A stretch of 64,000 nucleotides of DNA, taken from assembly GCA_022768245.1 (NCBI GenBank), contig JALEMR010000056.1:1-64000 (forward strand), read 5' to 3'. Shown piece after piece: positions 58,833 through 64,000 of this stretch. Source of the stretch: Oscillospiraceae bacterium. GTDB lineage: Bacteria > Bacillota > Clostridia > Oscillospirales > Ruminococcaceae. The position numbers were made by a program, and so were the translations under genes. The number at the start of each line of letters is the position of its first letter. The stretch's first letter is position 1. The notes beneath the pieces are model-generated. The model searched no databases, was not told the DNA's origin, and saw only the letters and a program-made list of their open reading frames with translations.

Positions 58833-59509
58833 TTTGCTCCCTCCAGACAGTATCCCACTCCGCGGACGGTTTTCACCGAAACGTCGGACTTTATATAGGC
58901 AAGCTTTTTCCTCAGGAAGGATATATATACCTCCACATTGTTGTATTCCGCGTCGGATTCGTAGCCCCAGACCTTCAGCAGGATAGTTTCCTTGCTTATG
59001 ACATAGCCGCCGTTTTTCATCAGCAGCTCCATAATGGAAAATTCCTTAAGTCCCAGCTTGACGGAGTTCTGTCCGCAGAAAAGCTCGCAGCTCTGTAAAT
59101 TGAGCCTAAGCTCTCCGAAGCGCAGCTCGTTTTCGTATGCGGGCTCGGAGGAATTTCTCCTGCCCAGCGCCTTTACCCGTGCGAGAAGCTCCTCGGTGTA
59201 GAATGGCTTGGTGAGATAATCGTCCGCGCCGCAGTCAAAGCCCCTGACCTTGTCGGAAAGCTCGTCCATGGCAGTCAGCAGCAGCACGGGCACGGATATG
59301 TTATTTTTTCTGATAGCTTTCAGCACGTCGATGCCGTTCATTTTCGGCAGCATTATATCCAGCACGATAACATCGTATATCCCCGAGAGGGCGTTGTCCA
59401 GTCCCGAAACGCCGTCATAGCATACGTCCGCCGTTATCTTGTTTTTCATGAATATCTGAGCCAGTGCGTCCGCAAGCTTGACCTCGTCCTCGACTATGAG
59501 AATTCTCAT
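58829..59509 (-). CDS. OmpR/PhoB-family response regulator
   Basis: 226 residues. Receiver domain with LIVEDEVKLADALAQIF, phospho-acceptor Asp in VIVLDIMLPKMNGIDVL, Thr in LLLTAMDE and Lys in DYLTKPFYTEELLARVKALG. The C-terminal winged helix has LKEFSIMELLMKNGGYVISK and VEVYISFLRKKL, then VRGVGYCLEGAK. It is the partner of the kinase downstream. Two TTAAGA direct repeats at its own -35 region suggest autoregulation. Confidence 0.96.
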   Translation of the reverse strand: MRILIVEDEVKLADALAQIFMKNKITADVCYDGVSGLDNALSGIYDVIVLDIMLPKMNGIDVLKAIRKNNISVPVLLLTAMDELSDKVRGFDCGADDYLTKPFYTEELLARVKALGRRNSSEPAYENELRFGELRLNLQSCELFCGQNSVKLGLKEFSIMELLMKNGGYVISKETILLKVWGYESDAEYNNVEVYISFLRKKLAYIKSDVSVKTVRGVGYCLEGAK

Positions 59510-59537
59510 GACATACCCTCCATGTTATATTATCAGC

Positions 59538-59569
59538 ATTATAATCCATTATTCTTAAAATAATCTTAA
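59538..59569 (-). promoter_or_regulatory. Promoter of the two-component operon with direct repeats
   Basis: Minus strand TATAAT at 59538-59543 with a poor -35 hexamer. At the -35 position lie two TTAAGA units (59564-59569 and 59553-59558) spaced 11 bp, the half-site layout bound by OmpR/PhoP-type dimers. This suggests an activated, self-regulated promoter. Confidence 0.5.
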
Positions 59570-59581
59570 TGTGCGAAAAAA

Positions 59582-59656
59582 AGTACTTAGTACATAGTAC
59601 TTAGTGCTGAGTACTAAAAGCTACGGACTAAGGACTAGGTACTAAGTACTAAGTAC
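59582..59656. repeat. Heptamer array, TAGTACT family, self-complementary
   Basis: The left part steps TAGTACA, TAGTACT, TAGTGCT, GAGTACT. After a ~12-nt centre the right part steps ACTAAGG, ACTAGGT, ACTAAGT, ACTAAGT in the opposite sense. The two halves can pair into a long imperfect hairpin. It lies between the response-regulator promoter and the queF stop. Confidence 0.85.
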
Positions 59657-59660
59657 TGCT

Positions 59661-60173
59661 TCATCTGTTATCTACTTTTTCGGGGTAAAGGTCGTGGTGA
59701 GCCAGACGATCAAAGGCTACCTGCTCCCATTTTGTGCCCTTTCTGCCGTAGTTGCAGTAGGGGTCGATGGATATGCCGCCGCGGGGAGTAAATTTCCCCC
59801 AGACCTCGATATACCGCGGGTCCATGAGATTTATCAGGTCCTTCATGATGATGTTCACAACGTCCTCGTGGAAGTCGCCGTGATTTCTAAAGCTGTACAG
59901 ATAAAGCTTTAAGGACTTGCTCTCCACCATTTTCACATCGGGCACGTAGGATATATATATCGTCGCAAAGTCGGGCTGTCCCGTAATGGGGCAGAGGCTC
60001 GTGAATTCGGGGCAGTTGAATTTGACGAAATAGTCGTTCTCCCGGTGCTTGTTGATAAATGTCTCCAGCATTTCGGGAGCGTAATCGTCGGGATATTTTG
60101 TCTTCTGATTGCCGAGGAGAGTAATGCCCTCGGTCTCTTCCTTGTTTCTGCCTGTCACAGTAAATTCCTCCAT
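59661..60173 (-). CDS. queF: NADPH-dependent 7-cyano-7-deazaguanine (preQ0) reductase
   Basis: 170 residues, the short (YkvM-type) QueF. The nucleophilic cysteine C61 lies in [20 protein letters not shown], followed by [20 protein letters not shown]. It reduces the nitrile of preQ0 to the aminomethyl of preQ1, the last step before insertion into tRNA. Last gene of the que operon; a heptamer array separates it from queC. Confidence 0.96.
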   Translation of the reverse strand: MEEFTVTGRNKEETEGITLLGNQKTKYPDDYAPEMLETFINKHRENDYFVKFNCPEFTSLCPITGQPDFATIYISYVPDVKMVESKSLKLYLYSFRNHGDFHEDVVNIIMKDLINLMDPRYIEVWGKFTPRGGISIDPYCNYGRKGTKWEQVAFDRLAHHDLYPEKVDNR

Positions 60174-60184
60174 TCTATAAAAGC

Positions 60185-60235
60185 CAACAGCAATTAGTGA
60201 TTAGCTATTTACTGTCAACTATTAACTATTCACTA
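60185..60235. repeat. Heptamer array, TAGC-like
   Basis: 7-nt steps GCAATTA, GTGATTA, GCTATTT, ACTGTCA, ACTATTA, ACTATTC, ACTATA fill the gap between queF and queC. No gene. Confidence 0.75.
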
Positions 60236-60237
60236 TA

Positions 60238-60915
60238 TTACAAAGCCGGGTCGGAAACGCCGTTTGCCGCAAACGCTGCCGCTCTGTCACGGCAGGTGCC
60301 GCATACTCCGCAGGGCTTGTCATGTCCCTCGTAGCAGCTCCATGTCAGCTCATAGGGGGCTTTCAGTTCAAGTCCTTTCTTTACCACTTCCGCTTTTGTG
60401 TGGTTCACAAAGGGAGCCTCAACTCTTACCTGATGTCCGCTGCCCTCCCAGATAGCTTCGTTCATGGCGTTCTTGAACACCTCGGAGCAGTCGGGATATG
60501 CATTTCCCGCAGCGTCATCCGCATGGGCGCCGTACATGATAATGCCGCAGTCCTTGGATATGGCGATAGCCGCCGCCGCCGACAGGAACAATCCGTTGCG
60601 GAAAGGAACATAGGTCGATACGGGCTTGCCGTCGGACTTTTCAAGCTGCTCGGCATAGCTTTCCTCGGGGACAGCCTTGTCCGAATGGGACAGCAGCGAG
60701 CAGTCCGAATATTTAAACATCGGCGAAAGATCTGTCTCGATGAGCTCAATGTCATAATACTTTGCCACATTTCTTGCAGACTCCAGCTCCTTTGTGTGCT
60801 TCTGCCCGTAGGAAACGGAAAGTCCCACAACATTTTCCTTTCCATACTCCGATACAGCCATTGCCAGACAGGTAGTGCTGTCCACTCCTCCGCTTACAAG
60901 TACAAGTGCTTTCAT
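60238..60915 (-). CDS. queC: 7-cyano-7-deazaguanine synthase
   Basis: 225 residues. PP-loop SGGVDSTTCLAMAVSEYG at the N-terminus; zinc-binding cysteines CYEGHDKPCGVCGTC near the C-terminus. It turns 7-carboxy-7-deazaguanine (CDG) into preQ0 with ATP and ammonia. Third-last in the queD-queE-folE-queC-queF order and separated from folE by a 220-bp heptamer array, yet in the same direction without a terminator or promoter that I can see in the gap. Confidence 0.96.
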   Translation of the reverse strand: MKALVLVSGGVDSTTCLAMAVSEYGKENVVGLSVSYGQKHTKELESARNVAKYYDIELIETDLSPMFKYSDCSLLSHSDKAVPEESYAEQLEKSDGKPVSTYVPFRNGLFLSAAAAIAISKDCGIIMYGAHADDAAGNAYPDCSEVFKNAMNEAIWEGSGHQVRVEAPFVNHTKAEVVKKGLELKAPYELTWSCYEGHDKPCGVCGTCRDRAAAFAANGVSDPAL

Positions 60916-60941
60916 ATGTGTTACTCCTTATGGTAATCTAA

Positions 60942-61133
60942 CAGCTAATAGCTAATAGATAACAGCTAACAGCGATTAGCCATTAGCAATTAGCTTTTGC
61001 TATTTGCCGTTATCTCATTACTATTTACTAAATGCTATTTATTAATCGCTATTCACTAATCGATAATCGCTAACTACTAATCGCTATTTGCTAATCGCTA
61101 TTTGCTAATCGCTAATTGCTAATTGCTAATCGC
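60942..61133. repeat. Heptamer array, TAGC family, ~27 units with orientation switch
   Basis: The first ~50 bp step TAGCTAA, TAGATAA, CAGCTAA, CAGCGAT, TAGCCAT, TAGCAAT. The sense then reverses and ~20 units of TAATCGC, TATTTGC, TAATTGC type follow, nearly identical at the folE end. The switch allows fold-back pairing. No gene is present. Confidence 0.88.
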
Positions 61134-61135
61134 TC

Positions 61136-61699
61136 TCAGCAAAAGGCTCTTATCTGCAGCATTGGGTCGGTCTCGAATTTTCCGCGGAAAGTGGTGGAGA
61201 CCGTTTTCGCAGAGGGCTTCTTTATACCGCGGGCGGTCATGCAGCTGTGATTTGCTTCGATACGCACCGCCACATCGGGCGAATCTGCCGCCATGCTTAT
61301 GATCTCCGCGATATCCGAGCCCAGACGCTCCTGCAGCTGTAAGCGCTTCGCCGCCATATCTGCGATTCGGGCTATCTTTGAAAGCCCTAAGACCCGACCG
61401 TGGGGAATATACGCCACGCTGACCTTCATATCATACATCAGCGCCATATGATGCTCACAGTAGGAAAACACCTCGATGTCCCTCACCGTGACCATATCGC
61501 CGTTTTCGGCACATTCGAAGGTCTTGCCGAACATCTCGGCTATCTCGGCGTTGGTGTAGTTCATGCCCTCGAAGACCTCTTCGTACATTCTTGCTACGCG
61601 GTCGGGAGTTTCCTTAAGTCCCTCGCGGTCGGGGTCGTCGCCCAGAGCTTCAAGTATGCCTCTTATGTGATATTCTATTTTTTCCTTATCAATAGCCAT
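61136..61699 (-). CDS. folE: GTP cyclohydrolase I
   Basis: 187 residues. Type I signature: [20 protein letters not shown], zinc/active-site [57 protein letters not shown], and [20 protein letters not shown]. It converts GTP to 7,8-dihydroneopterin triphosphate, the shared precursor of folate and, here by context, of queuosine via QueD. ATG 8 bases after AGAGG; a GTG three codons upstream overlaps the ribosome site. Confidence 0.96.
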   Translation of the reverse strand: MAIDKEKIEYHIRGILEALGDDPDREGLKETPDRVARMYEEVFEGMNYTNAEIAEMFGKTFECAENGDMVTVRDIEVFSYCEHHMALMYDMKVSVAYIPHGRVLGLSKIARIADMAAKRLQLQERLGSDIAEIISMAADSPDVAVRIEANHSCMTARGIKKPSAKTVSTTFRGKFETDPMLQIRAFC

Positions 61700-61700
61700 T

Positions 61701-62372
61701 TTATACACCTCTCTTATTCGGGTCCCAGATGAATTTGTGAAGCTGCAGCTGCATTCTTGCCGTCATCAGCTTCTTTTCAAGGATAAAGTCCACGATATCC
61801 GCAGGCTCTATCCTGCCGAACACGGGACTGAATATCGTTTCACATTTTTCGGACAGCTTATGCTCCGTGATGATATCATAGGCACGGTCAAGGTCCTCCC
61901 TGCTGCCGCAGACGAACTTCACGCAGTCTCTTCGGGTCAGATATCTGAAATTATCGGTGTTCATATGCTGTTCCATTCCCGACGACGGCAGCTTGTAGTC
62001 CATGGTGAAAACGATGTTTTCTCCGCGGAGTGCGGCTATCTGGCTTAAGTCTGCGCTGCCGTTGGTCTCTATCTCGGAGCGCAGCTCCTTCTGCTCGGAA
62101 AGCAGTGTGCAGAGCTTATCAAAGCCCTCCCGCAGCACAGGCTCGCCGCCCGTCAGCGTACAGCATTTCACGCCCGCAGACAGGATATATTCAAGTATCT
62201 CGTTTTCGGTCATTATCTCGGCGGGGCAGTCATTTCCCTGCGCCCATGCGGTATCGCAGTAGGAGCATTTCAGGTTGCAGCCTCTGAATCGGATAAATAC
62301 CGCAGGCTGACCTGCCCGCAGTCCCTCGCCGTTTATGCTTAAGAATTTTTCGGCTACATAATACTCGGACAT
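61701..62372 (-). CDS. queE: 7-carboxy-7-deazaguanine synthase (radical SAM)
   Basis: 223 residues. Radical-SAM cysteines C32, C36, C39 in [11 protein letters not shown], preceded by [33 protein letters not shown] follows. It converts 6-carboxy-tetrahydropterin to CDG with SAM, a [4Fe-4S] cluster and Mg2+. Its stop is 1 bp from the folE start and its start 2 bp from the queD stop: tight operon. Confidence 0.96.
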   Translation of the reverse strand: MSEYYVAEKFLSINGEGLRAGQPAVFIRFRGCNLKCSYCDTAWAQGNDCPAEIMTENEILEYILSAGVKCCTLTGGEPVLREGFDKLCTLLSEQKELRSEIETNGSADLSQIAALRGENIVFTMDYKLPSSGMEQHMNTDNFRYLTRRDCVKFVCGSREDLDRAYDIITEHKLSEKCETIFSPVFGRIEPADIVDFILEKKLMTARMQLQLHKFIWDPNKRGV

Positions 62373-62374
62373 TT

Positions 62375-62800
62375 TCAGAAATCCTCCGTGTACTCGGCGC
62401 AGTTATCGGGAGTTTCGTATACTGTCACCTTATGAACAGCATATCCCCTTGCGGACATGAGCCCGAAAATATACGCCGCGAAATTTTCCGCAGTTGGACG
62501 AAAGGGCAGCATTATCATCTTGAAGCCTTCCTCCGCAAGAGCCTTTTCCGTGGCGGGTCTCAAGGTGTTTTCCTCGCAGATAAGGGCATGGTCGAGACTG
62601 TCGGCTATTTCACGCAGGTCGTGCTTCAAATCGCCGAAATCAGTCAGCATGCCGCGGTGCTGTTCGTCGGTGCAGAGGTCGTTTCCCTTTATTTCGGCTT
62701 CTATCTTCCAGCGGTGTCCGTGGATATTGCTGCATTTACCGTTATATCCGTGCAGAAAATGGGCGCTGTCGAAGGAAGCCTCCGCTTTCAGTATATACAT
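62375..62800 (-). CDS. queD: 6-carboxy-5,6,7,8-tetrahydropterin synthase
   Basis: 141 residues. Zinc histidines H14, H27, H29 and active-site C23 in FDSAHFLHGYNGKCSNIHGH; then DLKHDLREIADSLDHALICE and VYETPDNCAEY. It turns dihydroneopterin triphosphate into 6-carboxytetrahydropterin. First gene of the que operon, directly after the preQ1-type attenuator. The ATG at 62800 follows GGAGAAAAATT; longer upstream reading goes through the terminator hairpin and is not coding. Confidence 0.95.
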   Translation of the reverse strand: MYILKAEASFDSAHFLHGYNGKCSNIHGHRWKIEAEIKGNDLCTDEQHRGMLTDFGDLKHDLREIADSLDHALICEENTLRPATEKALAEEGFKMIMLPFRPTAENFAAYIFGLMSARGYAVHKVTVYETPDNCAEYTEDF

Positions 62801-62809
62801 AATTTTTCT

Positions 62810-62911
62810 CCATAAAACAAACCGGGCGCAGAAAGACTGCGCCCGTAGAATCATCGCGTGCAGTCCCGGTTTTGATTTATCTATGCGCAGGAGGGTACAA
62901 ATGAACTGCGC
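62810..62911 (-). promoter_or_regulatory. preQ1-I-like riboswitch with terminator/antiterminator
   Basis: Minus strand, in order: arm 1 GCGCAG (62906-62911), loop TTCATTTGTACCCTC, arm 2 CTGCGC (62885-62890), A-rich tail ATAGATAAATCAAAA whose CAAA can pair with the loop UUUG (H-type pseudoknot), then arm 3 GGGCGCAG (62837-62844), loop TCTTT, arm 4 CTGCGCCC (62824-62831) and GGTTTGTTTT. Arms 1 and 3 share GCGCAG, so arm 2 can pair with either: 1-2 plus 3-4 stops transcription, 2-3 lets it pass. Loop and tail resemble preQ1 class I. The next genes make preQ1. Confidence 0.7.
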
Positions 62912-62918
62912 TTATAGA

Positions 62919-62955
62919 GGCAAGAATTTCAGAAGCAAGAGGCAAGAGATCAAAT
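62919..62955. repeat. Short heptamer-like run (GAGGCAA/GAAGCAA)
   Basis: GAGGCAA, then GAATTTCA, then GAAGCAA, GAGGCAA, GAGATC. A 7-nt step again, but only three to four units. It lies between tmcAL and the riboswitch. A que promoter is not clear here: TATAAG at 62911-62916 on the minus strand has no good -35 and would truncate the aptamer. Confidence 0.4.
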
Positions 62956-62978
62956 CAGCCATATTGCTCCAATTTCAA

Positions 62979-64000
62979 TTATTCTTCGTCCGCTTTGATA
63001 ACTTCCGCTTCGGACTTTTCCACCTCTTCAACGGGCTTTGCTCCGTTTGCAAGAGCGTCCTCTCCGATCTGCTCCTTGGCAGTTTCGGGAGTTATGGTCT
63101 TTGTTTTGAGGTCCTCGGGAAGAGAGCTTACAAAGCCTTCTATCTTGGTGAGCTTTACGGGAGTTACAAAGTCCATTCCGCCCTGACGTGCGTTTCTGGA
63201 AGCAATGCCGTAGATATCCGATGCAAGGTTATTAAGGGCAACGGTGCGCTGGATGCGCTTGTTGTCGGTCTTTACCACCTCGCGGAGAGATGTGCTGAAG
63301 GGGAAGGAGAACTTGTTCTCGGGCAGCGAGCCTGCCATCTTGACTATCTCCGCACCTCTGTCGTTGAGAGCAAGGATCCTTCCGAATATGGGAGGAACGC
63401 GGAGATCCTCGGTCTTTACGCCGATAAGTGAATTGAGGATTATCCTGCGGACTCTCGCTTCGGGATAGCGCTTGGTCTTTATCATAGCGATAAGCTGATC
63501 GAGAGTTGCTGCGGAATGTCCTGCCTGGAATATCCTGTTTTCGAGACCCTGTCCTACGCCTGCGGTGTCCTTGAGGTCGTTGAGGGAAACGGTTCTCATG
63601 CGGTAGAGGATAGCTCTTTCAAGGTTATCGAACCAACAGAGATTGCCCTTTTCATCATATTCATTTATTGCGTCGAAGGTCTCCTTGGGAACGAACGCGG
63701 AGAAGTCCTCCTCGTCGTCGATAAGATTTCTGATATGTGTAGCGCTTGCATAGCCGTTGCTTGTGTCCTCGCCGTCATGCTCTGCGCCCTTTCTGGAGAC
63801 GGTCACCATATCCATATCGTCGATGCCCAGCTGCTTCATTGCCTTGATGTACTCAACGGCAAGGGTATTGTTGGGTGTTTTGAGCAGCTCTGCTGTAAGA
63901 GGTCCGAACTTATAAGCCACCAGCTGGGAAACAGCCTCGGGATAGCTCATGCCCTGCTCGAGAAGAGGCTTGAGATTTTCCTTGGTGGAGACCTCTGCAA
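62979..64000 (-). CDS. tmcAL: tRNA(Met) cytidine acetate ligase, C-terminal part (cut by window edge)
   Basis: The frame is open to the window edge, so the N-terminal nucleotidyltransferase P-loop part is missing. What is seen matches TmcAL (YlbM/DUF795 family): GMSYPEAVSQLV, TPNNTLAVEYIKAMKQL, SATHIRNLI, a middle with YRMRTVSLNDLKDTAGVGQG and RYPEARVRRIILNSLIGV, and a less conserved C-terminal tail with EEVEKSEAEV. TmcAL uses acetate and ATP to acetylate C34 of elongator tRNA-Met. It lies upstream of the que operon in the same direction; both modify tRNA anticodon position 34. Confidence 0.85.
   Translation of the reverse strand, partial: AEVSTKENLKPLLEQGMSYPEAVSQLVAYKFGPLTAELLKTPNNTLAVEYIKAMKQLGIDDMDMVTVSRKGAEHDGEDTSNGYASATHIRNLIDDEEDFSAFVPKETFDAINEYDEKGNLCWFDNLERAILYRMRTVSLNDLKDTAGVGQGLENRIFQAGHSAATLDQLIAMIKTKRYPEARVRRIILNSLIGVKTEDLRVPPIFGRILALNDRGAEIVKMAGSLPENKFSFPFSTSLREVVKTDNKRIQRTVALNNLASDIYGIASRNARQGGMDFVTPVKLTKIEGFVSSLPEDLKTKTITPETAKEQIGEDALANGAKPVEEVEKSEAEVIKADEE

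Noticed and set aside
62911-62939. que promoter TTGCTT-16-TATAAG just before the riboswitch
   Set aside because: The predicted start would fall inside arm 1 of the aptamer; transcription from further upstream, perhaps through tmcAL, is likelier.

Overview
The window reads as chromosome of a Gram-positive, spore-forming, flagellated anaerobe of the Clostridia, most likely a Ruminococcus-like member of the Oscillospiraceae. The basis is inference from gene content: spoIIGA-sigE, a SigD (sigma-28)-type flagellin promoter, HprK, WhiA, RapZ, BlaR/BlaI, a clostridial single-module DnaE, DUF6472, the DUF4085/DUF6062-type proteins, AAAGGAG-type ribosome sites and many sigma-A promoters with a 17-bp spacer. 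No transposase, integrase, phage gene or CRISPR array is visible. The accessory DNA consists of small non-coding repeats and decayed signalling genes.

Layout. 1-4.5 kb: structured repeats, a BlaR1/BlaI pair with two dyad operators at its promoter, and a graveyard of two-component remnants (HD-GYP/receiver chimera; a second receiver piece). 4.5-10.6 kb: chemotaxis receptor and a LysR regulator fired from one symmetrical divergent promoter, then metY (O-acetylhomoserine sulfhydrylase) behind a four-hairpin leader, and acetate kinase. 10.9-16.8 kb: XRE regulator, flagellin, and a TPR glycosyltransferase; the last two each carry a sigma-28 promoter. A small surface-type protein is convergent to them. 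16.8-22.5 kb: an HgdC/HgdB-type Fe-S protein, thioredoxin, tRNA-Lys, a DUF4085-like protein, a Big2/GH25 secreted lysozyme and a DUF6062-like protein. 22.8-27.9 kb: a 1689-residue protein with about 17 degenerate 50-residue repeats, a proline-rich linker and a C-terminal zinc ribbon. 28-36.4 kb: a leftward cluster EAL-HDOD, hprK, murB, rapZ, whiA, dnaE. 36.6-41.3 kb: HAD phosphatase, NYN/OST-HTH protein, spoIIGA-sigE, tRNA-Gly, MFS transporter, tRNA-Leu. 41.5-49.8 kb: rlmB, a P-type-ATPase-like membrane pseudoenzyme, a cytidylate-kinase-like protein, gph, acylphosphatase, DUF6472, a split ThrE exporter and an SDR. 49.9-54.9 kb: 2-hydroxyacid dehydrogenase, proB, proA, a membrane protein and a serine hydrolase. 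55-59.5 kb: a Nudix regulator, a tyrosine-rich secreted repeat protein and a two-component system. 59.6-62.9 kb: the complete queuosine-precursor operon queD-queE-folE-queC-queF behind a preQ1-type attenuator. The right edge cuts through tmcAL.

The most unusual points are the 1689-residue repeat protein; the P1B-ATPase-shaped protein in which DKTGT, TGD and GDGxND are all lost; 7-nt-period TAG-anchored repeat arrays in the gaps between co-directional genes, some able to fold back on themselves; a ~95-bp MITE-like family, one copy of which splits such an array; and the que-operon leader, in which the aptamer and terminator arms share the same six-base sequence. Functions are assigned from motifs and gene order read by eye; no database search was run.
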